Shown here: positions 1-6,462 of the stretch, in pieces | How positions within the stretch are numbered: the first letter of the stretch is position 1 | How the letters are laid out: every line of letters begins with the position of its first letter | Assembly: GCA_029062075.1 (NCBI GenBank) | Contig: JAIDQW010000251.1 | Span: forward strand, 1 to 8,141 | DNA: 8,141 nt | Direction: 5' to 3' | DNA from: Paramuribaculum sp. | GTDB taxonomy: Bacteria; Bacteroidota; Bacteroidia; Bacteroidales; Muribaculaceae | Notes under the pieces: generated by a model | The model's database searches: none | What the model was told of the DNA's origin: nothing | The model's input: the letters and a program-made list of their open reading frames with translations, nothing else | Position numbers and translations under genes: made by a program

Positions 1-1742
1 GCATTTCAGAGTGGGGACATGATTTCAGACCGGAATACAGACGGATTAGGCCTATTATTAATGAGATAGGACAACGTCCTGTCATTGCGTTAACTGCTAC
101 TGCAACTCCAAAGGTGCAGCATGATATTCAGAAAAATCTGGGAATGCTTGATGCTAACGTCTTCAAGTCCTCATTCAATAGAGAGAATCTTTATTATGAA
201 ATTAGGCCTAAAACAGCTAATGTTGACAGAGATATCATTCGTTTTATTAAAAGTAATCCGGGTAAAAGCGGAATAATTTATTGTCTTAGTCGTAAGAAAG
301 TAGAAGAGTTAGCAGAGATACTTAAAATCAATAATATTAAAGTTTTGCCATATCATGCCGGAATGGACGGAGCAACCCGCTCCGCTAATCAGGATGCCTT
401 CATTAATGAAGAAATAGATATAATTGTGGCTACAATTGCCTTTGGCATGGGTATTGACAAGCCTGATGTCAGATTTGTAATTCACTATGACATGCCGAAA
501 TCTCTTGAAGGTTATTATCAGGAAACAGGTAGAGCCGGAAGAGATGGTGGAGAAGGGCAATGCATAACATTCTACTCTCCTAAGGATTTGCAAAAAATGG
601 AAAAGTTCATGCAGAACAAACCCATTGCAGAACAGGAGATTGGAAGACAACTGTTGGCTGAAACGGCAAGTTACGCCGAATCAAGTCTATGTCGAAGAGT
701 GTCTCTGCTTCATTACTTTGGAGAAAAACGCGAAGACGAATATTGTGGTAATTGCGACAATTGTAAAAAACAGAAAAATAAAGTGGAAGCTAAAGATGAA
801 CTTTGCGCAGTGTTGGAAACTATCACTGCACTTAATGAAAAATTCAAAGCAGACCATATAATTAATATAATGCGTGGTAAAACTACCGCCGAAGTAAGGA
901 GATATGGACATAGTGAGCTTGAGGCTTTCGGAATAACTCCATCTACAGACGAACGCACTTTGAATGCTGTTATTCGTCAGGCGATTATTGCAGGGTATAT
1001 TGACAAGGATATTGAAAGCTATGGAGTTTTGAAAATTACGGAAAAAGGTAAAGAATTTTTGGAAAATCCGACATCTTTCAAAATAGTTGAAGATAATGAA
1101 ATAAATGAAGAGGATGAACCTGAAGTAGTTAAAGGTGGTAGTGGATGTGCTGCTGATCCTGAACTTTATTCTATTTTGAAGGACTTGCGAAAGAAAGTCG
1201 CAAGAAGTGTAAACCTGCCTCCTTATGTCATTTTCCAGGATCCGTCTCTTGAAGCGATGGCTACAACTTATCCCATAACACTTGATGAGCTTGCGGCTAT
1301 AACTGGCGTTGGTGCTGGTAAAGCAAAAAGATACGGTAATGATTTCATCAAAGTTATTCAAAAGCATGTTGAAGCTAATGAAATCGAGCGTCCGGAGGAT
1401 ATGGTCGTTCGAAGTGTCGCCAACAAAAGTAAAGTTAAAATAGCTATAATTCAGTCCATTGATCTCAAAGTACCTCTGGAAGAAATAGCAGAGTCAAGAG
1501 GGTTGGAATTTTCTGAACTGATTGATAATATAGAGGCTATCGTTAATTCCGGAACAAAAATCAATATTGATTATTATATTGATGAAATTCTTGATGAAGA
1601 TCAGCAGGAAGAAATTTACGACTATTTCAAGAATAGTGAAAGCGGTGATATTGCAGAAGCATATAAAGCTTTTGGAGATGAATATACTGATGAAGAAATT
1701 AGGCTGATGCGAATTAAATTCCTCTCTGAAATGGGATTCTGA
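1..1742 (+). CDS. recQ: ATP-dependent DNA helicase RecQ, 5'-truncated by window edge
   Basis: 3'-5' superfamily 2 DNA helicase of recombination and stalled-fork repair. The first full codon is at base 3, and 579 codons plus the stop are present. The N-terminal part with Walker A and the DEAH box lies outside the window. Visible in order: the segment ISEWGHDFRPEYRR, the motif III ALTATAT, a motif IV-like GIIYCLSRKK (about 270-300), and motifs V/VI with FGMGIDKPDVR and YYQETGRAGRDG (about 435-550). A zinc site has four cysteines (codons at 690, 744, 753 and 762). A winged-helix RQC region, an acidic linker (about 1090-1130) and an HRDC domain (about 1155-1380) follow. The last ~110 residues (1407-1739) form a helical extension resembling the HTH_40-type tail of many Bacteroidetes and Firmicutes RecQ proteins. 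The TGA stop overlaps the ftsE ATG by one base (TGATG), suggesting translational coupling. Family assignment is secure; the tail assignment is from memory of the family. Confidence 0.96.
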   Translation, partial: ISEWGHDFRPEYRRIRPIINEIGQRPVIALTATATPKVQHDIQKNLGMLDANVFKSSFNRENLYYEIRPKTANVDRDIIRFIKSNPGKSGIIYCLSRKKVEELAEILKINNIKVLPYHAGMDGATRSANQDAFINEEIDIIVATIAFGMGIDKPDVRFVIHYDMPKSLEGYYQETGRAGRDGGEGQCITFYSPKDLQKMEKFMQNKPIAEQEIGRQLLAETASYAESSLCRRVSLLHYFGEKREDEYCGNCDNCKKQKNKVEAKDELCAVLETITALNEKFKADHIINIMRGKTTAEVRRYGHSELEAFGITPSTDERTLNAVIRQAIIAGYIDKDIESYGVLKITEKGKEFLENPTSFKIVEDNEINEEDEPEVVKGGSGCAADPELYSILKDLRKKVARSVNLPPYVIFQDPSLEAMATTYPITLDELAAITGVGAGKAKRYGNDFIKVIQKHVEANEIERPEDMVVRSVANKSKVKIAIIQSIDLKVPLEEIAESRGLEFSELIDNIEAIVNSGTKINIDYYIDEILDEDQQEEIYDYFKNSESGDIAEAYKAFGDEYTDEEIRLMRIKFLSEMGF

Positions 1743-2407
1743 TGAAAGAAATAGCTTCATATAGAAATGTAGAACTTCATCGAAAGGATTTGATAGTTCT
1801 TAAAGATGTGAATTTTTCTCTTAATGAGGGAGAATTTGTTTATCTCATCGGTAAAGTCGGAAGTGGCAAAAGTTCTTTGATTAAGTCAATGTATGCCGAA
1901 ATCCCTATATCAGGTGGAGCGGCCGAAGTCTTGGATTTTGATTTGACTAATATCAAAAAACGTGAAATTCCTATGCTCAGAAGGCAAATTGGCATTGTTT
2001 TTCAGGATTTTCAGCTCCTCAGCGACAGAACCGTTTATGAGAATCTCAGGTTTGTTCTTGATGCGACCGGATGGAAAGACAGAAACGATATTGACAAGCG
2101 TATTAAGGAGGTATTGTCAGAAGTCGGTATGTTGAATAAGTCATACAAAATGCCTCATGAACTCAGTGGTGGTGAACAGCAGAGAATAGTGATAGCAAGG
2201 GCTATGCTAAATAAGCCTCGACTCATATTAGCTGATGAACCTACAGGAAATCTTGACCCGGCGACAGGTGAACAGATAGTTCGTCGGCTTCATGAGATTT
2301 CAAAGTCGGGTACTGCTGTTATAATGGCTACTCACAATTTGAATTTTGTGCAGCAGTTCCCCGGAAGAGTGGTTAAATGTGAGAAGCGTCATTTGATTAA
2401 TGAATAA
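1742..2407 (+). CDS. ftsE: Cell-division ABC transporter ATP-binding protein FtsE
   Basis: A cytoplasmic ABC ATPase of 221 residues, the usual FtsE size. In characterised bacteria FtsE pairs with the membrane protein FtsX and controls periplasmic peptidoglycan hydrolysis at division. Visible: Walker A GKVGSGKS (37-44), Q-loop Q88 in GIVFQDFQLLSDRTVYENL, signature LSGGEQQR (141-148), Walker B LILADEPTG (161-169), D-loop GNLDP, and switch His198 in ATHN. The QLLxDRTVxENL stretch and P-loop variant GKVGSGKS fit Bacteroidetes FtsE better than LolD/MacB-type ATPases, but these families are close, so the name is probable rather than certain. No ftsX is in the window; in Bacteroidetes the two genes are often apart. 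The ATG overlaps the recQ stop (TGATG), and udk follows after 15 nt. There is no Shine-Dalgarno, as usual for the phylum. Confidence 0.86.
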   Translation: MKEIASYRNVELHRKDLIVLKDVNFSLNEGEFVYLIGKVGSGKSSLIKSMYAEIPISGGAAEVLDFDLTNIKKREIPMLRRQIGIVFQDFQLLSDRTVYENLRFVLDATGWKDRNDIDKRIKEVLSEVGMLNKSYKMPHELSGGEQQRIVIARAMLNKPRLILADEPTGNLDPATGEQIVRRLHEISKSGTAVIMATHNLNFVQQFPGRVVKCEKRHLINE

Positions 2408-2422
2408 AGCATTGTTGTTATA

Positions 2423-3052
2423 ATGTTGGTAATAGGTATAGCGGGTGGTACCGGTTCAGGAAAAACCACAGTAGTTAATAAGATAATCTCGAGTCTTCCG
2501 GCGGGTGAGGTTGCCGTTCTTCCACAGGATTCCTATTATCGGGATTTAAGTGCTCTGCCGATGGAGGAGAGAACTAAAGTCAATTTTGATGAGCCGGCAT
2601 CAATAGAATGGGAGCTTTTGGTTAAGCATCTGAATGAGTTGAAAGCAGGTAAAACAATACAGATGCCTACTTATAGCTATCTTACTTGTACAAGGCAGGC
2701 GGAAACTATTAAAGTATCGCCAAGAGATGTGGTCATTGTAGAGGGTATTCTTGTTCTAACCGATCCTGTATTAAGAAATATGCTTGATGTTAAAGTATTT
2801 GTAGATGCTGATGCTGATGAACGGTTGATTCGTGTTATTTCACGTGACTGTGTTGAGAGAGGAAGAACCCCTCAGGCAGTTATTGACCGCTATCAGGACG
2901 TACTCAAGCCCATGCATTCAATGTATATTGAACCGACAAAACGCTTTGCAGATTTAATAGTACCTCAGGGGGGTGCCAATACGGTAGCCATTAATTTACT
3001 TGTTGACTATATTGAAGCAAGACTAAAAAAGGCAAGTATGTCAAAAAAATAA
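2423..3052 (+). CDS. udk: Uridine kinase (uridine/cytidine monophosphokinase)
   Basis: Pyrimidine-salvage enzyme that phosphorylates uridine and cytidine to UMP and CMP with ATP or GTP. The 209 residues match the family norm (about 205-215). Visible: P-loop GGTGSGKTT (8-16), substrate-site motif [10 protein letters not shown] with Asp36, the [13 protein letters not shown] segment (54-66), MPTYSYLT (81-88), the Walker-B-like strand [10 protein letters not shown] (103-112), the [17 protein letters not shown] lid-region segment (126-142) and a following [13 protein letters not shown]. All diagnostic segments are intact, so it should be active. The start is the ATG in TAATG, 15 nt after ftsE; no Shine-Dalgarno is visible. 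lptB starts 10 nt downstream, so it is an internal member of the recQ-ftsE-udk-lptB run. It has no obvious functional link to its envelope-related neighbours. Confidence 0.95.
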   Translation: MLVIGIAGGTGSGKTTVVNKIISSLPAGEVAVLPQDSYYRDLSALPMEERTKVNFDEPASIEWELLVKHLNELKAGKTIQMPTYSYLTCTRQAETIKVSPRDVVIVEGILVLTDPVLRNMLDVKVFVDADADERLIRVISRDCVERGRTPQAVIDRYQDVLKPMHSMYIEPTKRFADLIVPQGGANTVAINLLVDYIEARLKKASMSKK

Positions 3053-3062
3053 TAGTTCAGCT

Positions 3063-3887
3063 ATGGCTATCGCATTCAGATTTAGAAAAGAAACAGATAA
3101 AGATACCGTTCAAAATCAATCGGAAGAAAATAAGCAACAGATCGGTAAGATGGTTCTAAGGACTGAAAACCTTGTAAAAAAATACGGACAACGAACAGTT
3201 GTAAATAATGTTTCCATTGATGTATCACAAGGAGAGATTGTGGGTTTGTTAGGTCCAAATGGAGCAGGTAAAACCACGACATTTTACATGACTGTTGGAT
3301 TGATAACACCTAATTCCGGTGAGATTTTCCTTAATGATTTGAATATTACCAAGGATCCGGTTTATAAAAGAGCCCAGAAAGGCATAGGATATCTTGCTCA
3401 GGAAGCTTCTGTATTTAGAAAGCTAAGTGTTGAAGATAATATTAAAGCAGTTCTTGAACTTACAAATACTTCTAAGGAATATCAGCAGGAAAAACTTGAA
3501 AGTCTGATAAATGAATTCAGCCTCCAGAAGGTCAGGAAAAACTTGGGTGATAGGTTGTCAGGTGGTGAAAGAAGACGCACTGAGATAGCGCGATGTCTTG
3601 CAATTGACCCCAGTTTTATTATGCTTGATGAACCGTTTGCCGGAGTTGACCCTATTGCCGTTGAAGAGATTCAGGAAGTGGTGTATCGCTTGAAAAGTAA
3701 GAATATAGGTATTCTCATCACTGACCATAACGCTCAGGAAACATTGCGCATAACCGATAGAGCGTATCTTCTGTTTGAAGGGAAAATACTGTTTCAGGGA
3801 ACCTCAGAGGAACTCGCAGAAAATCCTGTGGTCAGAGAAAAGTATTTGGGCCGATATTTTGTGTTTAGTCGCAAGAAATTCGACTGA
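3063..3887 (+). CDS. lptB: LPS export ABC transporter ATP-binding protein LptB
   Basis: Cytoplasmic ATPase that powers LptFG to extract lipopolysaccharide from the inner membrane and push it across the Lpt bridge. Visible in the 274-residue product: Walker A GPNGAGKT (64-71), Q-loop [17 protein letters not shown] with Gln113, signature [13 protein letters not shown] (165-177), Walker B FIMLDEP with Glu190, FAGVDPIAV, and switch His222 in [22 protein letters not shown] and [13 protein letters not shown] are LptB hallmarks separating it from branched-chain amino-acid (LivF/LivG) ATPases. It carries a 29-residue polar N-terminal extension ahead of the conserved start-like [15 protein letters not shown]; an alternative ATG lies at 3150. 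I chose 3063 because it leaves a 10-nt gap after udk and the extension reads as normal coding sequence. The 3' end overlaps the convergent CPBP gene by 23 bp. LptF, LptG and LptC are not in the window. Confidence 0.93.
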   Translation: MAIAFRFRKETDKDTVQNQSEENKQQIGKMVLRTENLVKKYGQRTVVNNVSIDVSQGEIVGLLGPNGAGKTTTFYMTVGLITPNSGEIFLNDLNITKDPVYKRAQKGIGYLAQEASVFRKLSVEDNIKAVLELTNTSKEYQQEKLESLINEFSLQKVRKNLGDRLSGGERRRTEIARCLAIDPSFIMLDEPFAGVDPIAVEEIQEVVYRLKSKNIGILITDHNAQETLRITDRAYLLFEGKILFQGTSEELAENPVVREKYLGRYFVFSRKKFD

Positions 3888-4749
3888 GTTTTCTTAAAAA
3901 TGCTATTAATACTAAAGTTAATAAAACGCTTATAATAATAGCGATATATCCGTAAGGGCTGTTCAAAAATGTTGAGTTATTCACTGTTGAATGTACATTC
4001 TCTGCTATTGAGGTATCCTTTCCGATAGTCATACCTGCTGCAGCAATTGCATTATTAGTGAAATGAGCTATTATTCCGAGCCAAATGTTTCCACTCCAAG
4101 CAACTGCATATCCAAAAAAGACGCCTAATAGGAGTCTTGGTACGAATCCATAAAATTGAAGATGTATTGCGCTGAATAAAAATGCGGTGATCCAAACAGC
4201 GGCATGGATATTGACACCCGAAGTTGATAATAGTCTCTGAATTGTACCTCTGAAAAAGATTTCTTCGCTGAATCCCGCTAAAATTGCCACAATAAGTAAG
4301 GCTACTATATAGCTCTTTATGCCCGTACCTCCTAATAGAATTTCTGTTACATTAGCTGCGTTCTTTTCAGCACTTTTCATCCACTCTTCAATACTTTTTA
4401 GACTATCCGGTAGTTGAATAGACATATTCCATTCAATAATAGAATTCATCATAGGTACCGATGCTAAAATTACTCCTATAGTCACAACGACCAAACTTAA
4501 TTCGGGCAACTTATTTACCATCAGGAATTCAGCCGGCTTTCTACAGATTAGTATTGCCGTTGTTATAGAAGGGATTATAAAAAAGGTAATATCCTGAAAT
4601 ATTGCTGCTATCCTAAGTCTTGGAGTGGTGAGTCCTCCATGCATTATTATTTGAATCACCACACTGCCAAGTATTAAGCATAGTAAGGTGACGCACAAAA
4701 AAAGAATTATCCGTTTTGAAACATCTATTGTAAAATTAAGATTTTTCAT
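3865..4749 (-). CDS. CPBP-family intramembrane glutamic-type protease
   Basis: Integral membrane protein of 294 residues in the CPBP (CAAX protease and bacteriocin-processing; ABI, Rce1-like) family. All three family motifs are intact: EExxxR as Glu162-Glu163...Arg167 in [14 protein letters not shown], FxxxH as Phe192...His196 in FSAIHLQF, and HxxxN as His229...Asn233 in [10 protein letters not shown]. By hydropathy about eight membrane segments can be read (roughly 12-35, 48-68, 84-104, 145-163, 183-200, 203-218, 222-240 and 265-286), with a soluble loop at about 105-145. Active-site residues are conserved, so proteolysis is plausible, but the substrate is unknown; such genes are common in Bacteroidetes and mostly uncharacterised. 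Its ATG overlaps the trmN6 stop (ATGA on the minus strand), so translation is probably coupled. It ends inside the 3' end of convergent lptB, leaving no room for an intergenic terminator. Confidence 0.88.
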   Translation of the reverse strand: MKNLNFTIDVSKRIILFLCVTLLCLILGSVVIQIIMHGGLTTPRLRIAAIFQDITFFIIPSITTAILICRKPAEFLMVNKLPELSLVVVTIGVILASVPMMNSIIEWNMSIQLPDSLKSIEEWMKSAEKNAANVTEILLGGTGIKSYIVALLIVAILAGFSEEIFFRGTIQRLLSTSGVNIHAAVWITAFLFSAIHLQFYGFVPRLLLGVFFGYAVAWSGNIWLGIIAHFTNNAIAAAGMTIGKDTSIAENVHSTVNNSTFLNSPYGYIAIIISVLLTLVLIAFLRKLSRISCD

Positions 4750-5468
4750 AAGTGCAGATAGAAATCTTTAGTTAGGTTAATATAGTCAGAAGAATAATAG
4801 CCGGATGTAGTTTTAATGAATATTACATTTTCTGAAGTTGAACACAACTGTTTACTCAAAAGCCATAAAATTCTTTTGGGACTTTTAGACGGGACAGTTT
4901 TTACATAAGTTTTTCTGCAAACAAACAACTTGTTCATCGCCGCTGAAAATACAATTTCCTCCTCTCTGTCACTTGGGGATATAAAAGCAAGAAATCCATT
5001 TTTTCCTAAAGCCTTGCTACTTAGTTCAATCAAACTTCTAAAGTTTAGATTTCCTTCATGTCTTGCTATACTTCTTGCTTTATCATTACAATGAAGAGAT
5101 TCGGAGAAAAATGGAGGATTGCTAACAATCAAATCAGGAGAATAAATGGATAAGTCAATTGTAGTTACGTCAGAGTTTATTATGGATATATTTTCATGCC
5201 ACGCACAATTTGATATATTGCATAATGCTTCATTTGATGCGTTCTTATCTATCTCTATTCCAACTATATGCTCTACTCCTCTCTGAGCTAACATAACAGA
5301 GATCAAACCGGTACCGCAACCAACATCTATAGCACTTCGTATGCCATCAATAGGAATCCATGCTCCCAAAAGAACACCGTCAGTCCCTATTTTCATAGCT
5401 CCGGCATTATCACTGAGGCTGAATTGTTTGAATTTGAAAAACGATTCTCTGTTTCGATTGTTACCCAT
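4746..5468 (-). CDS. trmN6: tRNA1(Val) (adenine(37)-N6)-methyltransferase, TrmN6/YfiC family
   Basis: SAM-dependent methyltransferase predicted to make m6A at position 37 of tRNA-Val1. The product has 240 residues; E. coli YfiC is about 245. Visible: N-terminal [27 protein letters not shown], typical of the family (shown by F11-W37), SAM motif [14 protein letters not shown] (48-60), the acidic strand end [13 protein letters not shown] (70-82), and the N6-adenine motif NPPF in [10 protein letters not shown] (115-124). The frame stays open upstream to 5717, but that stretch is antisense to engB; the ATG at 5468 gives the conserved N-terminus and the expected length. A candidate Bacteroidetes -7 box lies just upstream. 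It is the first gene of a two-gene unit with the CPBP protease (ATGA overlap). Family-level methyltransferase call is near certain; exact tRNA target is inferred from homology. Confidence 0.92.
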   Translation of the reverse strand: MGNNRNRESFFKFKQFSLSDNAGAMKIGTDGVLLGAWIPIDGIRSAIDVGCGTGLISVMLAQRGVEHIVGIEIDKNASNEALCNISNCAWHENISIINSDVTTIDLSIYSPDLIVSNPPFFSESLHCNDKARSIARHEGNLNFRSLIELSSKALGKNGFLAFISPSDREEEIVFSAAMNKLFVCRKTYVKTVPSKSPKRILWLLSKQLCSTSENVIFIKTTSGYYSSDYINLTKDFYLHL

Positions 5469-5473
5469 ATACA

Positions 5474-5507
5474 CAAAAGTAATTACTATTTTGATTATTT
5501 TTGCAAT
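5474..5507 (-). promoter_or_regulatory. Candidate promoter for trmN6-CPBP unit
   Basis: On the minus strand TACTTTTG (5481-5474) matches the Bacteroidetes -7 consensus TAnnTTTG exactly. The best upstream -33 candidate is ATTG (5507-5504), three of four matches to TTTG, with a 22-bp spacer that is longer than the usual 19-21. Only five bases separate the -7 box from the trmN6 ATG, so a transcript from here would be leaderless or nearly so. The region is a 64-bp AT-rich gap in which chance matches are likely, so this is tentative. Confidence 0.35.
5496..5503 (+). promoter_or_regulatory. Candidate -7 box for engB
   Basis: TATTTTTG matches the Bacteroidetes -7 consensus TAnnTTTG and sits 29 bp before the engB ATG. 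No TTTG is found at the proper -33 distance, and a second near match (AATATTTG, 5505-5512) overlaps the same stretch. A promoter must exist somewhere in this short divergent gap, but the exact site is uncertain. Confidence 0.28.
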
Positions 5508-5532
5508 ATTTGAAATAAAAACTGAATTTATT

Positions 5533-6135
5533 ATGAATATAAATAGCGCACAGTTTACAATCAGCAATACCGATGTCACAAAGTGTCCGGATGGGAAATT
5601 ACACGAATATGCTTTTATCGGACGGTCCAATGTCGGTAAATCATCTCTTATTAATATGCTTACCGGTAAAAAAGGGTTGGCAATGACTTCATCTACTCCG
5701 GGTAAAACTATGCTCATAAATCATTTTTTGATTAATAACTCATTCTATATTGTTGACTTGCCCGGTTATGGATTTGCGCAAAGAGGTAAAGAGAGTAGGG
5801 AGGAGCTGCGCAAGATTATAGAAAGCTACATACTAAACCGTGCTCAGATGACCAATCTGTTTGTGCTTATTGATTGTAGGCATGAGCCTCAGAAGATTGA
5901 TCTTGAATTTATGGCATGGCTTGGCGAAAACGAAGTACCCTTTGCGATTGTATTCACAAAGACAGATAAACTTGGTCCTGAGGCAGGCAGGAAGAAAATA
6001 TCACAATATTGTGAGAAATTGCTTGAAGAATGGGAAGAACTCCCACCGGTTTTTGTTACCAGTAGTCATAGTGGTAAGGGCAGGGAAGAGCTACTCGATT
6101 ATATAGAAGAACTGAATAAATTACCTGTTGAATAA
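5533..6135 (+). CDS. engB: Ribosome biogenesis GTP-binding protein EngB (YsxC/YihA)
   Basis: TRAFAC-class GTPase needed for late assembly of the large ribosomal subunit in characterised bacteria, acting in the cytoplasm. The 200 residues fit the family. All G motifs are visible: G1 GRSNVGKSS (30-38), G2 region STPGKT (54-59), G3 DLPGYGFA (75-82), G4 TKTDK (142-146) and G5 TSS (176-178). The frame remains open upstream to an ATG at 5341, but that part is antisense to trmN6; [11 protein letters not shown] at 5533 is the family-like N-terminus, so I chose it. It is divergent from trmN6 across 64 bp. A 50-codon small gene begins 62 nt downstream, and the first strong terminator lies after that gene, so the two may be co-transcribed. 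Pairing with a (p)ppGpp synthetase gene downstream is of interest because ribosome-assembly GTPases can bind (p)ppGpp, but the latter has its own promoter. Confidence 0.96.
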   Translation: MNINSAQFTISNTDVTKCPDGKLHEYAFIGRSNVGKSSLINMLTGKKGLAMTSSTPGKTMLINHFLINNSFYIVDLPGYGFAQRGKESREELRKIIESYILNRAQMTNLFVLIDCRHEPQKIDLEFMAWLGENEVPFAIVFTKTDKLGPEAGRKKISQYCEKLLEEWEELPPVFVTSSHSGKGREELLDYIEELNKLPVE

Positions 6136-6197
6136 GAACTATCTTTCATGATGGAGTGTTTATTAGTTAGAAATCCAAACAATAAAACATCAACATT

Positions 6198-6350
6198 ATG
6201 GACAAGAAAGATATAAAAGCTACCCCTCAGCAGGCTATGGAGTATCCCGGAGTTGCGCTCAATGAAGCGGATAATAATAAAGATACCGAATGCCTGCAAA
6301 AGCAAAGCACTAAGGATTTGAATAACAATCCCAGAAATAATGACCTCTGA
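6198..6350 (+). CDS. Small hypothetical protein, 50 residues
   Basis: An intact 50-codon frame from ATG to TGA, sitting between engB and a strong terminator. I do not recognise the protein. It is very polar, begins MDKKDIKATPQQAMEYPGVA, and ends with an Asn-rich tail LNNNPRNNDL; there is one cysteine, no signal peptide and no membrane segment, so it is probably cytosolic. In favour of coding: the frame fills the space up to 23 nt before the terminator stem, the start follows an A-rich stretch (AACAATAAAACATCAACATT) typical of Bacteroidetes translation starts, and the codon choice resembles the neighbours. Against: it is short, and no paralogue or partner is visible. A near -7 match (TATCTTTC, 6140-6147) lies upstream but lacks a -33 box, so read-through from engB is the simpler source of transcript. 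Confidence 0.62.
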   Translation: MDKKDIKATPQQAMEYPGVALNEADNNKDTECLQKQSTKDLNNNPRNNDL

Positions 6351-6373
6351 TAATAAGGTTCAATAACTCATTT

Positions 6374-6415
6374 ACCGCACATGTTCTTGAAAGAAGTTCA
6401 ATGTGCGGTTTTTTT
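6374..6415 (+). terminator. Rho-independent terminator after engB and the small gene
   Basis: A perfect 9-bp GC-rich stem, ACCGCACAT (6374-6382) with ATGTGCGGT (6401-6409), is followed directly by six further T residues (6410-6415). The 18-nt loop can itself fold (TTCTT with AAGAA, 6384-6395), which would extend the hairpin. The U-tract is only on the right, so it acts on the + strand and closes the engB-small gene unit. It ends 8 bp before the relA -33 box, insulating relA from read-through. Confidence 0.9.
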
Positions 6416-6439
6416 ATATTCATTTTGCACATCGCACAT
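6377..6439. repeat. Four GCACAT copies around the terminator and relA promoter
   Basis: GCACAT occurs directly at 6377-6382, 6427-6432 and 6434-6439, and inverted (ATGTGC) at 6401-6406. The first and the inverted copy form the terminator stem. The last two are in tandem with a 7-bp period; the first of them shares its G with the -33 TTTG, and the rest of the pair lies in the promoter spacer. AATGTGCG (6400-6407) is also an 8-bp inverted match to CGCACATT (6433-6440), so an alternative hairpin is possible. Whether it is an operator or chance is unknown. Confidence 0.5.
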
Positions 6440-6454
6440 TTAATTATACCTTTG
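6424..6454 (+). promoter_or_regulatory. Consensus Bacteroidetes promoter for relA
   Basis: TTTG at 6424-6427 and TACCTTTG at 6447-6454 match the Bacteroidetes primary sigma consensus TTTG-N19-TAnnTTTG at every specified base with exactly 19 bp between them. The relA ATG begins 9 bp after the last base of the -7 box, so the transcript start should fall only a few bases before, or at, the start codon. No Shine-Dalgarno could fit in such a leader. Confidence 0.78.
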
Positions 6455-6462
6455 TATCTATT

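Noticed and set aside
687..1367. 226-codon minus-strand open frame inside recQ
   Set aside because: The predicted protein is rich in Phe, Ile, Ser and Thr runs with no recognisable motif and lies wholly opposite the conserved RQC/HRDC part of recQ, as expected for a shadow of AT-rich coding sequence.
1742..2407. Reading ftsE as a LolD or MacB-type ATPase
   Set aside because: These are close relatives, but no lipoprotein-release permease is nearby, and the P-loop variant and QLLSDRTVYENL segment fit Bacteroidetes FtsE better. The alternative is not fully excluded.
3927..3943. CGCT...AGCG inverted repeat inside the 3' part of the CPBP gene, considered as terminator for lptB
   Set aside because: The stem is only 4 bp with a 9-nt loop, is not followed by a T-tract, and lies in codons for a membrane segment.
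5341..5532. Upstream extension of the engB reading frame to an ATG at 5341
   Set aside because: It is antisense to the 5' part of trmN6 and precedes a good EngB N-terminus at 5533; the 200-residue form matches the family length.
5469..5717. Upstream extension of the trmN6 reading frame to an ATG at 5717
   Set aside because: The 83 extra residues lie opposite the engB coding region, do not resemble the methyltransferase family, and would make the protein far longer than the norm; the ATG at 5468 gives the conserved N-terminus.
6148..6219. 22-codon frame starting at tandem ATGs just after engB
   Set aside because: It is very short and overlaps the start of the better supported 50-codon frame in another phase; nothing supports translation.
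6099..6305. 68-codon minus-strand frame opposite the small gene
   Set aside because: It covers the engB 3' end and the 50-codon + strand gene, has no motif or promoter, and the + strand frame fits the terminator position better.
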